A stretch of 43,506 bases of DNA from Sulfobacillus benefaciens (GTDB taxonomy: Bacteria > Bacillota > Sulfobacillia > Sulfobacillales > Sulfobacillaceae): contig PXYW01000053.1 of assembly GCA_003023695.1 (NCBI GenBank), forward strand, positions 1 to 43,506, in the 5' to 3' direction. The position numbers were made by a program, and so were the translations under genes. This document shows, one piece after another, positions 34,435 to 42,651 of the stretch. Each line of letters starts with the position of its first letter. The first letter of the stretch is position 1. The notes beneath the pieces were generated by a model. The model saw only the letters and a list, made by a program, of their open reading frames with translations. It was not told the origin of the DNA and did not search any database.

Positions 34435-35049
34435 TTATGAGGAGGGCAAGCGGCCAAAAAAGATGCGTGGTCCAGTAGGGGAGGTCATGTTTGGGGATGG
34501 TTCCAGGGTGACTCCAATGGCTTGATAATTCAGGTGAGGATTGGGCACGACAAAGGCGATGGTGGTTGTTTGGATTGCACTGGGAATTATGGCCACGGGT
34601 ACATGGGTTTGGCCATGAATCATCCACACTTCCAGTACGCGGTGAGGAACCGATGGGACCGCTGAGGCGGTTAAAATGCCGAACTGGGACCCCCGAGTCC
34701 AGGCAACACTTATCCGAGAAGCCCCAAATGCGGCATTCTCAGCGTGCAGTGCCAAGGTGGGGATGGAAGGGCTCGTAGTTTTAGGAGATATCAGAAAAAA
34801 GCCCAGGATAGACAGCATAAGGGCTAGGCTCAACGCAACCACAGGCGATCGAGATTGGCGTTGAGCCCGCAACAAAATGTCCTGGGCAGTGATTGAGGGT
34901 TCTATGACCGGAGCCAGACCCAAAGGGCGGGTAGCCACGACTAACTCTGCCAGGCGTTTTTGGCACATGATGCACGCTGCAACATGACTTTGGTGCCACT
35001 GGTTGGGACCGAGATTCTCAAGCAATTCGGCGTCTGTTAGATGTCTCAT
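34435..35049 (-). CDS. Anti-sigma factor, RskA-like (zinc-binding)
   Basis: 204 residues. The cytoplasmic N-terminus has the anti-sigma zinc motif His22-x3-Cys26-x2-Cys29 (SHVAACIMC), followed by one helix (VVALSLALMLSILGFFLI). An external domain resembles the anti-sigma-K (RskA) C-terminus (RVLEVWMIHGQTHVPVAIIP and VTLEPSPNMTSPTGP). It should hold the adjacent ECF sigma factor inactive at the membrane until a stress signal releases it. Its start ATG overlaps the sigma stop by 4 bases (ATGA), typical translational coupling. It is the second gene of a two-gene minus-strand operon. Confidence 0.9.
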   Translation of the reverse strand: MRHLTDAELLENLGPNQWHQSHVAACIMCQKRLAELVVATRPLGLAPVIEPSITAQDILLRAQRQSRSPVVALSLALMLSILGFFLISPKTTSPSIPTLALHAENAAFGASRISVAWTRGSQFGILTASAVPSVPHRVLEVWMIHGQTHVPVAIIPSAIQTTTIAFVVPNPHLNYQAIGVTLEPSPNMTSPTGPRIFFGRLPSS

Positions 35050-35663
35050 TCCCGGCCCTCCTTGATCAAGGTTTGGTCTTCTTTATGGTGGTGGAGCCGT
35101 GATATTGCCACATCGGTATCGCACTCCGTACCATAGTGCCTTCTAAGCTTGATGAGCCCTCGGCGAACCCAGCTTTTTACGGTGCCTAAAGGACGTTTTG
35201 TGATCTTGGCAACGTCATTTTGGGTAAATCCGTACCACAACATGAGTTCAATGGCCAGTCGCTCTTCACGACTCAAGATGTCTAATGATTGCTCGACTTG
35301 AATCCTGCTGTCGACTAAGGCTTCTTCACTTGGTGCCCTGAGGTTTTCATCATCGATAGTTGCCTCGGAGGCGGTGACCTCCCACCGTCGTCGATTTTTT
35401 CTTAGAAAATCAATGGTTCGACTTTTTGCTACCTGAAACAAAAAAGCTGCCACCGTTCCGGATTGCGGCCGATAAACTCTGGGATGTTGCCATACGTAGA
35501 GAAATACGGTTTGCAGTACGTCTTCGGATTCATGACGATCAGGAAGAATGTGCTGGATAAATCCTAAAAGGCGCGGTGCATAACGCGCATAAAGAATTTC
35601 AAAGGATTGGGCATGATGTTCGGCAATACCTATCATCAATTCGTTATCGGAGGGATAGTCCAT
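35046..35663 (-). CDS. ECF-type RNA polymerase sigma factor, SigK-like (second cassette)
   Basis: 205 residues. Region 2 spans about 18-90 (SFEILYARYAPRLLGFIQHI, then ESEDVLQTVFLYVWQ). Region 4 (LSREERLAIELMLWYGFTQNDVAKITKRPLGTVKSWVRRGLIKLR) has the GTVKSWVRRG recognition helix typical of SigK/RpoE-type ECF factors. ATG 35663 is preceded by CAGGAGCC. It pairs with the RskA-like protein downstream. A promoter should lie in 35664-35734, but no clear -35/-10 was read. The regulon is unknown; the convergent secreted protein or the DUF47 gene are local candidates. Confidence 0.93.
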   Translation of the reverse strand: MDYPSDNELMIGIAEHHAQSFEILYARYAPRLLGFIQHILPDRHESEDVLQTVFLYVWQHPRVYRPQSGTVAAFLFQVAKSRTIDFLRKNRRRWEVTASEATIDDENLRAPSEEALVDSRIQVEQSLDILSREERLAIELMLWYGFTQNDVAKITKRPLGTVKSWVRRGLIKLRRHYGTECDTDVAISRLHHHKEDQTLIKEGRE

Positions 35664-35734
35664 GATGGCTCCTGAACTAAGATGGTCCTATCATAACATG
35701 AATCCTGTCGCGCAGTGCATTAGGAACGCCGCGG

Positions 35735-36370
35735 TTATCCGTATCTTTTGACTGTGATGCGTAGGACAAGGCTGCCAGCGGCTGCCATGCGTTCCGCCGT
35801 GTTCTGCATGTGGCGATAGACTTCACGCATTTTGATGATGGCGTGCATGTCTGTTTCATTGCCTAAACTTAAGATGGCGTGGCGGTACAGATCGGCCATA
35901 TCGTTTTGCATGGTCATGGCGGACAGAGCATGCTGTTGGGCTTGAAGTGGGTCCGATGACAATATTTGCACCGCCTGATACAAGTCTTGACTGCCATTTT
36001 GCAAATGATGGGCCATGTCCAATATGAGTGGGTTGATGACGATTTGGTATAGCTCAAGTTCGCGAATAGTAATGTCCCCGTAGTTGATCATATCTTCCAT
36101 GATTTGAGACAAATCGTTAATGTCTTCTCGATCAAATGGAGTAACAAATGTTTGATTAAGGAGACTCAAAATCTGGCGGCGCTGAGCAGTAGCCTGCGAT
36201 TCAATCGCCGCGGCCGCGGCGGCCTGGGCCGTTCGCTGGGAGTCATCGGTGCTGGTCACATAGGCTATGAGAATATCAGACATTTGGGTGACCAACGATG
36301 CTTGGTCATGCAATTGGACAATAAAGGCTTCCGAGGTTTTAGCGGTCGTAAAAATGTCTTTCCAACTCAT
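35735..36370 (-). CDS. DUF47 (PhoU-like) protein
   Basis: 211 residues when started at ATG 36370 (MSWKDIFTTAKTSEAFIV); the frame extends to a GTG at 36424 but the extra 18 residues are not family-like. It is a helix-rich PhoU-like DUF47 protein with the characteristic LLNQTFVTPFDREDINDLSQIMEDMINY segment and a C-terminal bundle with MREVYRHMQNTAERM. DUF47 proteins usually sit beside PiT phosphate permeases and regulate or accompany them, but no permease is present in this window. It precedes the sigma operon on the same strand and is divergent from the dihydrolipoamide dehydrogenase. Ribosome site is weak (CAGGAA). Confidence 0.82.
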   Translation of the reverse strand: MSWKDIFTTAKTSEAFIVQLHDQASLVTQMSDILIAYVTSTDDSQRTAQAAAAAAIESQATAQRRQILSLLNQTFVTPFDREDINDLSQIMEDMINYGDITIRELELYQIVINPLILDMAHHLQNGSQDLYQAVQILSSDPLQAQQHALSAMTMQNDMADLYRHAILSLGNETDMHAIIKMREVYRHMQNTAERMAAAGSLVLRITVKRYG

Positions 36371-36701
36371 TTCCTGTCGGCTCCCATGTTTTAGGATTGG
36401 AAATTCACTGAGGTCTTCTCTCACAGTAGCACCTGCGGCGAATGAGATGCAAATGACTTTTTCGATATTGGTATTGGGTGACTAACCATTGCGCCGCATG
36501 GCCCAGTGTCGACTCACATGATCCAGCGGACGTGTGAAGGGCTGGCGTCTATGGTCGATTGTCCCCTGACATTGTAGCCTAAAGCACGGGATTCAAAGAG
36601 ACTTAGGGTCCTAGGTTTTTTCATAAGCAAAAGGTTATCATAAATTCAGGGACCTGCGAAACCCAGCGAATTGGCTTTGCAGTTCAACGGAAAGGGGATT
36701 T
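36371..36701. other. Divergent intergenic region, probable promoters
   Basis: No gene seen. TATCAT (near 36637) could be a -10 box for the dehydrogenase gene, but no good -35 is at the right distance. AAAGGGGA (about 36690-36697) is the dehydrogenase ribosome site. The terminator-like CCTAGGTTTTTTC near 36610 lacks a long stem. Confidence 0.35.
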
Positions 36702-38132
36702 ATGAGTGTGGAAACTTTAAAATTCGATGTCGCAACCATTGGAGGAGGCCCAGGGGCCACACCGGGAGCGGAAGTCTTAGCACGCCATAACAAACATGTG
36801 GCAATTATTGAACAAGGGGACGGTTTGGGCGGCACTTGCCTTTTTGAGGGGTGCATCCCTTCCAAAATTTTTTTGGAAACGGCCCATCGCATTCGGCTGA
36901 TGCAAGCAGGATCCCAGTTTGGCATCGTGAATCCAACTTACCAAGGCGTCGACTTGCCAATTTTGCGGGATCGCAAGCGCCAAATTTTGGACATTAGGGT
37001 ACATGGGGCACAAACTGCGTGCGATCGACTAGGCATTACGGTGATTAAAGGCCAAGCCGATTTTGTCGATCCGCATCATCTGGTGGTACGAACGGCCAAT
37101 GAACCCGATCTGTTGGTCGAAGCGGAGTATATATTAGCTGCGCCGGGATCCTCATCTCGTCCTTTGGCAATTCCTGGCGCGGACTCGGTTGGAGTGTGGA
37201 GTAGTGCCGAGGCCTTGCAATTAAGTGACATTCCTGAATCCTTGTGCATCATTGGGGGTGGATATATTGGTGTGGAATTGGCCACTTTGTATCATGCACT
37301 AGGCAGTCGTGTGCATATTCTTGAGATGGCGCCACGTCTTCTTCTTACCGAAGACCCCATCGTTGCCCAACACTTGATGAGCGCGTGGACTCAGGCTGCA
37401 TCGCCTGTCGTGGTTGAGACTGGCGTTAACATTAGCCACATCGATGAAATTAATGGACAGTGGCAGGTTCACTATACGGGATCTCAACACCAAGAGGTTT
37501 TGCTAGAGGTGGATCGCGTCTTGGTCGCAGTGGGGCGGGTACCCAATACCCAGGGCCTTTCTTGGGCTAAGGCGGGGATTACTCTCGGTTCCCGCGGTGA
37601 AGTGCCGGTGAATGAGTATTACCAGACCATAGTCCCCCATGTATATGCCCCAGGCGATGCCAACGGTCAGATGATGCTCGCTCATGCCGCAACCCGACAA
37701 TCACAAATCGCAGCGCAACATATTTTGGGGGTGCAAACATTTGCAACCACCATGACCGTGCCACACGTGATATTCTCGCATCCGGAAATTGCGGCAGTAG
37801 GTGCCGATAGTCGCGCACTGGCCGAACACCCCAACTGGAAATTGACAACTTGGCCTTATCGACAGGACGCCCGAGCATTAATAGTGGGGGATGCCTCAGG
37901 GTTTGCGCAGATCATTTGGGATGAGGATACCCATCAGATAAAAGGCCTGCAAATTATTGGCGACGGGGCAGGGGAATTGGTGGACGAACTTACGGATGTG
38001 ATAGCCCATGGCGGGACTTTGGAAACCGTGGTTGAGACCATCCACCCCCATCCAACGATGAACGAAGTGGTCAGCGAACTGGTAGCCGCTGCCTGGGAGG
38101 AAGCACAAAATGCGACAGGGACTCCGCATTAG
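36702..38132 (+). CDS. Dihydrolipoamide dehydrogenase-like flavoprotein
   Basis: 476 residues, class I pyridine-nucleotide-disulfide oxidoreductase. FAD site GGGPGATPGAEVL, redox disulfide Cys46-Cys51 in GGTCLFEGCIPSK, NAD site IGGGYIGVELATLYHALG, FAD motif YAPGDANG, and the catalytic His-Glu pair in HPHPTMNE. These are the features of lipoamide dehydrogenases (E3), which reoxidise the lipoyl groups of 2-oxo-acid dehydrogenase or glycine-cleavage complexes. No such complex genes are nearby, so its partner is unknown; related functions such as mercuric or coenzyme disulfide reductases are less likely, as the cysteine spacing is E3-like. The MFS transporter starts 32 bases after it and may be co-transcribed. 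Confidence 0.85.
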   Translation: MSVETLKFDVATIGGGPGATPGAEVLARHNKHVAIIEQGDGLGGTCLFEGCIPSKIFLETAHRIRLMQAGSQFGIVNPTYQGVDLPILRDRKRQILDIRVHGAQTACDRLGITVIKGQADFVDPHHLVVRTANEPDLLVEAEYILAAPGSSSRPLAIPGADSVGVWSSAEALQLSDIPESLCIIGGGYIGVELATLYHALGSRVHILEMAPRLLLTEDPIVAQHLMSAWTQAASPVVVETGVNISHIDEINGQWQVHYTGSQHQEVLLEVDRVLVAVGRVPNTQGLSWAKAGITLGSRGEVPVNEYYQTIVPHVYAPGDANGQMMLAHAATRQSQIAAQHILGVQTFATTMTVPHVIFSHPEIAAVGADSRALAEHPNWKLTTWPYRQDARALIVGDASGFAQIIWDEDTHQIKGLQIIGDGAGELVDELTDVIAHGGTLETVVETIHPHPTMNEVVSELVAAAWEEAQNATGTPH

Positions 38133-38164
38133 GGTAGAATAACAAAAAATGAAGGAGTTCCTGC

Positions 38165-39367
38165 ATGCAGCGTAAGACGATTGGTCCTGTGGTGTTGTTA
38201 GCTATTGCCTCCGTGGATCAGCTAGCGATTACCATGTCTCAACAGGGATTGTCGATTTTAAGTGTCGCGTTCAAAGAATATAGCCATCTGGGTGTGGCCC
38301 AGATGGGGGTATTGTTTTCCACCGTTGCCTTCGGCGCCGTAATCGGAATGATTCCCGCTGGGCTGGCGCTAGATCGATGGGGAGCGAAAACGATCGCCTG
38401 GATTTCTGGGTTTTCCATCTTGATGGTGATGGGCATTTTAGGACTGGTGTTACCTAAAAATTTCTGGGCTTTAGAAGCCTTGTTAGGGTTGGTGGGATTT
38501 TTCCTGCCACCCTTGTCGTTAACGGGGATGACGGCAATTAGCAACCACTTTCAAAATACCCCCCAAGAAGGGACAGCGATAGGCATTCGTCAAGCAGCGA
38601 CACCACTTGGCGGCATTCTGGCGGCAAGCATATTTCCCTGGCTGGTAAAAAGCTGGTCGTTGTCCATTCTTCTGCTAGTCATCGCTGTAAATGCTGGAGG
38701 ATGGACTATGCTGTTTGCCTGGGTGCTGCACCCTCATACTCCCAAACAGGTCAAAACTATGGACAACTCGGGCGTCAAAGGCGCGGTAAAGTTATTGGGG
38801 CATTTGCGTCAGCCGCTACTGGTCAGCCTTTTGCTGTCGCCGGGACAATATACGCTGTTGACCTACTCCTTGTTGGATTTGCATGACCGCTGGCATGTGA
38901 AGATGGATGTGGCCGGTCCGATTTTGGCTCTGGCATTGTTTGGCGGATTTGTCTCCCGCATCATCATGGGGAAATTGGCGGATGGCGGGAGAAACGCACA
39001 ATATTTAATGATAGCGACCGCCACGATCGGGATTGCCGCGCTACTAACATGGTCGCTAGTGCCCAAAACCATTTCCTTTTACGTAATTATGGCGATATTT
39101 TTTGCTTTGGGTGCAGGACTCGATGGCTGGAATGCACTGCTTACCACCTGGGTTTCACGGATAAGCTCCACCAGCCAACGCGGTATGGCCCTTGGATTAA
39201 CGGGAATGTCTGGATTTATTGGGATTGTTCTTTTCCTGCCCATTTTTGGTGTGCTGGTCAGAACCGCACACTCCTATCGACCGGCATGGATGTTGCTGGC
39301 TGCAATCTATGTCATCGGCATTCTGATCATGGCGCGCGTCAAGACCAAAACGCCTTCACCCCTTTAA
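38165..39367 (+). CDS. MFS transporter
   Basis: A 400-residue major facilitator with twelve predicted helices. LALDRWGAKT is the loop between helices 2 and 3, and there is an internal repeat at the central helices. Its N-terminus (VASVDQLAITMSQQGLSI type) resembles the nitrate/nitrite or oxalate/formate branch only vaguely, so no substrate is assigned. ATG 38165 follows AAGGAG at 38152-38157. It is 32 bases downstream of the dihydrolipoamide dehydrogenase-like gene, probably one operon. It is followed by a spacer with hairpins before the nucleotidyltransferase gene. Confidence 0.85.
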   Translation: MQRKTIGPVVLLAIASVDQLAITMSQQGLSILSVAFKEYSHLGVAQMGVLFSTVAFGAVIGMIPAGLALDRWGAKTIAWISGFSILMVMGILGLVLPKNFWALEALLGLVGFFLPPLSLTGMTAISNHFQNTPQEGTAIGIRQAATPLGGILAASIFPWLVKSWSLSILLLVIAVNAGGWTMLFAWVLHPHTPKQVKTMDNSGVKGAVKLLGHLRQPLLVSLLLSPGQYTLLTYSLLDLHDRWHVKMDVAGPILALALFGGFVSRIIMGKLADGGRNAQYLMIATATIGIAALLTWSLVPKTISFYVIMAIFFALGAGLDGWNALLTTWVSRISSTSQRGMALGLTGMSGFIGIVLFLPIFGVLVRTAHSYRPAWMLLAAIYVIGILIMARVKTKTPSPL

Positions 39368-39387
39368 GTGTTGCCGCTCCAATATGA

Positions 39388-39403
39388 GGGACCACTTGGT
39401 CCC
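39388..39403. repeat. Inverted repeat after the MFS gene
   Basis: GGGACC-ACTT-GGTCCC is a perfect 6-bp inverted repeat 20 bases after the MFS stop. No T-run follows, so it is not a clear terminator. Confidence 0.4.
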
Positions 39404-39438
39404 AAGAGAACGGGTCATTTAGACCATGCGCAATTCTT

Positions 39439-39467
39439 GGCCGGGTTGGACAATTAACCCATAGGCC
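39439..39467 (+). promoter_or_regulatory. Leader hairpin upstream of the nucleotidyltransferase
   Basis: GGCCGGGTT (39439-39447) and AACCC-ATA-GGCC (39456-39467) can pair, giving 9 bp with a 3-base bulge and an 8-base loop. It lies about 70 bases before the start codon, has no T-run, and could be a regulatory leader or chance. Confidence 0.3.
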
Positions 39468-39538
39468 TGACCGAACCGCATGGGTAAAGAAACAGCAGAT
39501 AAGTTGTCGAGAGGCCGCATTTCGAGGGGGGACGACAA

Positions 39539-40642
39539 ATGAAGGCATTTATTCTGGCAGGGGGCCAAGGAACACGACTGGGGCCATTAACCCGAACCCG
39601 GCCCAAACCGTTGGTTCCGCTGATAGATCGCCCAATTTTGGACGGGATTTTGTCCCATCTGCAGGCAAACGGATTTAACGATATTGTCTTGTTGGTGGGC
39701 TATCGCGGCCAGGACATTGAGCAATATGCTGCTGATGGTAGGGACTGGCAGGTGCATCTCTCATACCAATTCGATCCGGGAAAACCACTGGGCACAGCGG
39801 GGTCAGTGATTCGGGCACTCAAACACAGTGGTTGGGACGAACCGTTTTTGGTGGTAAGTGGTGATGGAGTTACTAACCTGGATCTGGGAGATTTTTATCG
39901 GCATTGCCAAGACGAACACGCGGAAGCGGGAATCTTATTGTCTCAGGTTAGTGATCCGCGACAGTATGGGTTGGTGACTACGGATGATGCTGGAAAAGTA
40001 ACGGGATTTGTTGAAAAACCGCAAATTGCAGTCTCGGATGCGTGGGTTAACACGGGGATCTACTACTTTGACCCCAGATTGCTGCAGTCATTTGCGGTGG
40101 GGACTACTCTAGATTTTGGTAAAGATTTATTTCCCCATTGGGTCGCCGAAAATCGACGCGTGTTAGGACTAAAATCTCAAGGATATTGGTCTGATGTTGG
40201 CTCTTTTGAACAATATCGACAGACTATCTTTGACATTATGAAAGCCAAAGGCGCCCTTTTTACTGCGGAAGCCAAGCGCGTACATCATGAGCCGTCGCTG
40301 ACCATCATATCCCCATCCGTGATCGATGCGAATGCAACCATTGGTCGCGGTGCTATCATCGGTCCCTACGCAATTATCGGCCGAGGTGCCTACATTGGAG
40401 ATCGCAGCCGAATTGCCCGCTCCATAATTCGCCCAGGAACCTGGATTGGTGCTGGTGCAATTGTTCACGGTGCCATTTTAGCGGAACATTCCTACATTGG
40501 GCCCGAAACCCTAATTGATGAGGGAACCGTCGTTGGTGACCACAGTTGGATTGGCTCAGGAGCCCATTTGGAATCCCACAGTCTGATCTGGCCCAGTACC
40601 GTTCTCGAGACTATGCCCGCAACTGTCCCGACCATATCATGA
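39539..40642 (+). CDS. Sugar-phosphate nucleotidyltransferase with left-handed beta-helix
   Basis: 367 residues. The N-terminal nucleotidyltransferase domain (about 1-230) has the active-site motif LAGGQGTRLGPLTRTRPKP with the catalytic Arg/Lys, then VVSGDG and a FVEKP strand. The C-terminal part (about 250-360) is a series of hexapeptide turns (IGRGAIIGPYAIIGRGAYIG type), forming a left-handed beta-helix as in mannose-1-phosphate guanylyltransferases and glucose-1-phosphate transferases. It makes an NDP-sugar for cell-wall or polysaccharide synthesis; sugar and nucleotide cannot be fixed by sequence reading. The start ATG 39539 follows GAGGGGGG. Its 3' end overlaps the convergent methyltransferase by 32 bases. 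Confidence 0.9.
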   Translation: MKAFILAGGQGTRLGPLTRTRPKPLVPLIDRPILDGILSHLQANGFNDIVLLVGYRGQDIEQYAADGRDWQVHLSYQFDPGKPLGTAGSVIRALKHSGWDEPFLVVSGDGVTNLDLGDFYRHCQDEHAEAGILLSQVSDPRQYGLVTTDDAGKVTGFVEKPQIAVSDAWVNTGIYYFDPRLLQSFAVGTTLDFGKDLFPHWVAENRRVLGLKSQGYWSDVGSFEQYRQTIFDIMKAKGALFTAEAKRVHHEPSLTIISPSVIDANATIGRGAIIGPYAIIGRGAYIGDRSRIARSIIRPGTWIGAGAIVHGAILAEHSYIGPETLIDEGTVVGDHSWIGSGAHLESHSLIWPSTVLETMPATVPTIS

Positions 40643-41327
40643 TGACTTCGTCGGGGTTTGAGTGACGCTGGATTTTTGTCAGGCCAGCGTCATTCATCCA
40701 CTGTGCCAAACTTTCGCCCCGATCCCAAACCTGATGGGTTCTTGATAACCAGCGGTATGGGGCATCATGGCCCGAACCAGGCCAATCTCTGGTCAAACGC
40801 ATGTCACCCCACCAGGGTAATAAATGATGAAAATAGAGACGGAATCCCGGTGCTCTCCAGCCATGCGGTGTGTGTGTTTCCAATATTACCAAGTGGCCTC
40901 CAGATCGCAGCAGGTGTGCCGCCTGTTGTACAGCCAGGTGGGGATCATGAAGGTCGCGCAACACAAACGTCATCACCGCTGAATCAAATTCCGATTGATG
41001 GCCACCAGAAAAATGTTCTAGGTCGTCATGATAAGATCGTACTTGGGATGGTAAATGGTCAAGCATGGCACTCGAGGGATCGAGGCCGGTTAGTTGGCAA
41101 TCAGGGAGTTGTTGACCCACTATCCGGAGGAGCTCACCGGGGCCGCATCCAATATCTATTAAAGTGCGGGGATGATCGGCGACTATGATATTCGCGACAC
41201 GGTGCAGCCAGGCAGGATAACCGCCCCAGGACACTGCTCGGGTCTGCGCTGCATAACGTTCAGACATCCAGTCGAAGGTGTCTTCCAAATTCCGCATCTG
41301 GTGTTTTGGTTGAGCCAGTGTCTCCAT
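40611..41327 (-). CDS. Class I SAM-dependent methyltransferase
   Basis: 238 residues, UbiE/MenG-like class I methyltransferase. Motif I is LIDIGCGPGELL, motif II region LTGLDPSSAML, and a later YHDDLEHF…VMTFVLRDLHDP loop. The C-terminal half has WLSRTHQVWDRGESL. The ATG at 41327 follows AAGGAGGCC (minus strand); a TTG one codon earlier is less likely. UbiE relatives methylate quinone precursors, but without other menaquinone genes here the substrate is open. It converges with the nucleotidyltransferase (32-base overlap) and is divergent from the SPASM-domain protein. Confidence 0.85.
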   Translation of the reverse strand: METLAQPKHQMRNLEDTFDWMSERYAAQTRAVSWGGYPAWLHRVANIIVADHPRTLIDIGCGPGELLRIVGQQLPDCQLTGLDPSSAMLDHLPSQVRSYHDDLEHFSGGHQSEFDSAVMTFVLRDLHDPHLAVQQAAHLLRSGGHLVILETHTPHGWRAPGFRLYFHHLLPWWGDMRLTRDWPGSGHDAPYRWLSRTHQVWDRGESLAQWMNDAGLTKIQRHSNPDEVIMIWSGQLRA

Positions 41328-41651
41328 CAATAGAGGCCTCCTTAGAAAAAGGTTTTGTCACCCGTAGTGTGCCGCCTCAGGTATTGTTATATGCGAGTCT
41401 GGATTAAGGTTGTGATTTTTCTAGTGCTTAATAATCAATGATTTTCGGACCATAAGCCCCATTCAGTTTGCCCCCTATGGAGGACCCATTCTCCAACCAA
41501 AGTGCCATGCGTCATTGAGCAGGGTGAATTACGATGGTAAAGGAGAACGGAAATTCGGCGTTTGGTGGTACGATTGTTGCAACAGAAAATGTGGCCATTG
41601 GCAAAGCTCAAGGTTCTCGCCAAGAATTCCAACACAAAGGGGACGACTGCC
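41328..41651. other. Divergent spacer with a short ORF
   Basis: Between divergent genes. It holds a possible short plus-strand ORF (41534-41725, 63 codons, MVKENGNSAFGG…) with AGGGTG 8 bases before its ATG and a 3' end overlapping the next gene by 74 bases. No protein family is recognised; it could be a leader peptide, a small gene or chance. Promoters for both flanking genes should be here. Confidence 0.35.
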
Positions 41652-42623
41652 ATGTTAAATCTCAACCAAGACCCTCAGATTATTTTATGGGCATTAACCA
41701 AAGATACATATTGGCATCCAGATGACCACTGGCAGGCGGTTGATCGTCGCTGTAAAGAATTGTCTACGGGAGAAATCTTTGCTGTGATTGATGATATAGT
41801 GCATCATTTTGTACATGCGCCAGTCGTCATATTAACGGGAAAAAATGTATGGCAACGAGAAGATTTTGATCAAATATTGGGTAAGATGGCGCCGATTTTG
41901 CCTTCAGCGATCGCATTGAACAATCCGCGACTATCCCATGCGGCCTTGTTGTCCCGCTGGAAGGATCTAGGCCTTACATCGGTTTACCTTCGCTTGCAAA
42001 ATCCGCGTACGCTACACGGACGACAGACAGTGGCATTGGCTGAGGCGGTGGTAGACCATGGCATGCGACTTGAAATTATGACGGCGGTGACACCAAGAAC
42101 TTTGCCCTGGTTGCCGGGTTTGGCTGACTTGATGTTGAGTGTGGGTGCTGCCAGTTGGCAACTTGGGTTTAACGAGTCATTACAGCGATCGAAGCTGGAC
42201 GCTAAAACCCTAGAACAAACGTTGGTGTGGGTTGCGGATTTTGCTGCAACGTCCCCTCTGCGGGTATTGCCGATTGGGGCGCCCCAGTATCAAAGGATTG
42301 TATCGGATCGGTATCCGCTTCTTGATGCCGGACGCATTGCCCTGCGCGAGGCGCGCGGCATTGCCTATATCAATCACCATGGTCTGGTTTATCCAGGGGT
42401 GAATTTGCCGTTTGCAGGCGGCAATCTACGACAAAGCTCTTTCAGTAACATTTACCGGGAATCCCCGACGTTTTGTGCCTTGCGTGATCCCAGACCATTA
42501 GAAGGACGTTGTGGATTTTGCGATTACCACCTGACTTGTGGCGGTAGTCGGACGCGGGCTTTTAGGGAAACCGGAAAATTATACGCAGAGGATCCGGGGT
42601 GTTGGAATCCGCAGACGGCCTAA
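41652..42623 (+). CDS. SPASM-domain protein of the NirJ/AhbC type lacking the radical-SAM cluster motif
   Basis: 323 residues. The C-terminus is a SPASM-type iron-sulfur domain with Cys275, Cys287, Cys290, Cys296 and Cys317 (EGRCGFCDYHLTCGGSRTRA, then EDPGCW), nearly identical in layout to NirJ/AhbC/AhbD heme-biosynthesis enzymes. The N-terminus still aligns with their core (PQIILWALTK…ELSTGEIFAVIDDI, VILTG). However, the place of the catalytic CxxxCxxC is DTYWHPDDHW, and the GGEP motif reads GKNV. So it should not bind the SAM-cleaving 4Fe-4S cluster. ATG 41652 follows AAAGGGGAC. It is followed closely by a membrane-protein gene. Possible role: partner or scaffold protein. Confidence 0.75.
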   Translation: MLNLNQDPQIILWALTKDTYWHPDDHWQAVDRRCKELSTGEIFAVIDDIVHHFVHAPVVILTGKNVWQREDFDQILGKMAPILPSAIALNNPRLSHAALLSRWKDLGLTSVYLRLQNPRTLHGRQTVALAEAVVDHGMRLEIMTAVTPRTLPWLPGLADLMLSVGAASWQLGFNESLQRSKLDAKTLEQTLVWVADFAATSPLRVLPIGAPQYQRIVSDRYPLLDAGRIALREARGIAYINHHGLVYPGVNLPFAGGNLRQSSFSNIYRESPTFCALRDPRPLEGRCGFCDYHLTCGGSRTRAFRETGKLYAEDPGCWNPQTA

Positions 42624-42651
42624 TTCGGAATATTGGAAGGCGGTCTTTTCG

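Noticed and set aside
36600..36620. CCTAGGTTTTTT as a terminator
   Set aside because: The T-run follows only a short palindrome; no stable stem could be drawn.
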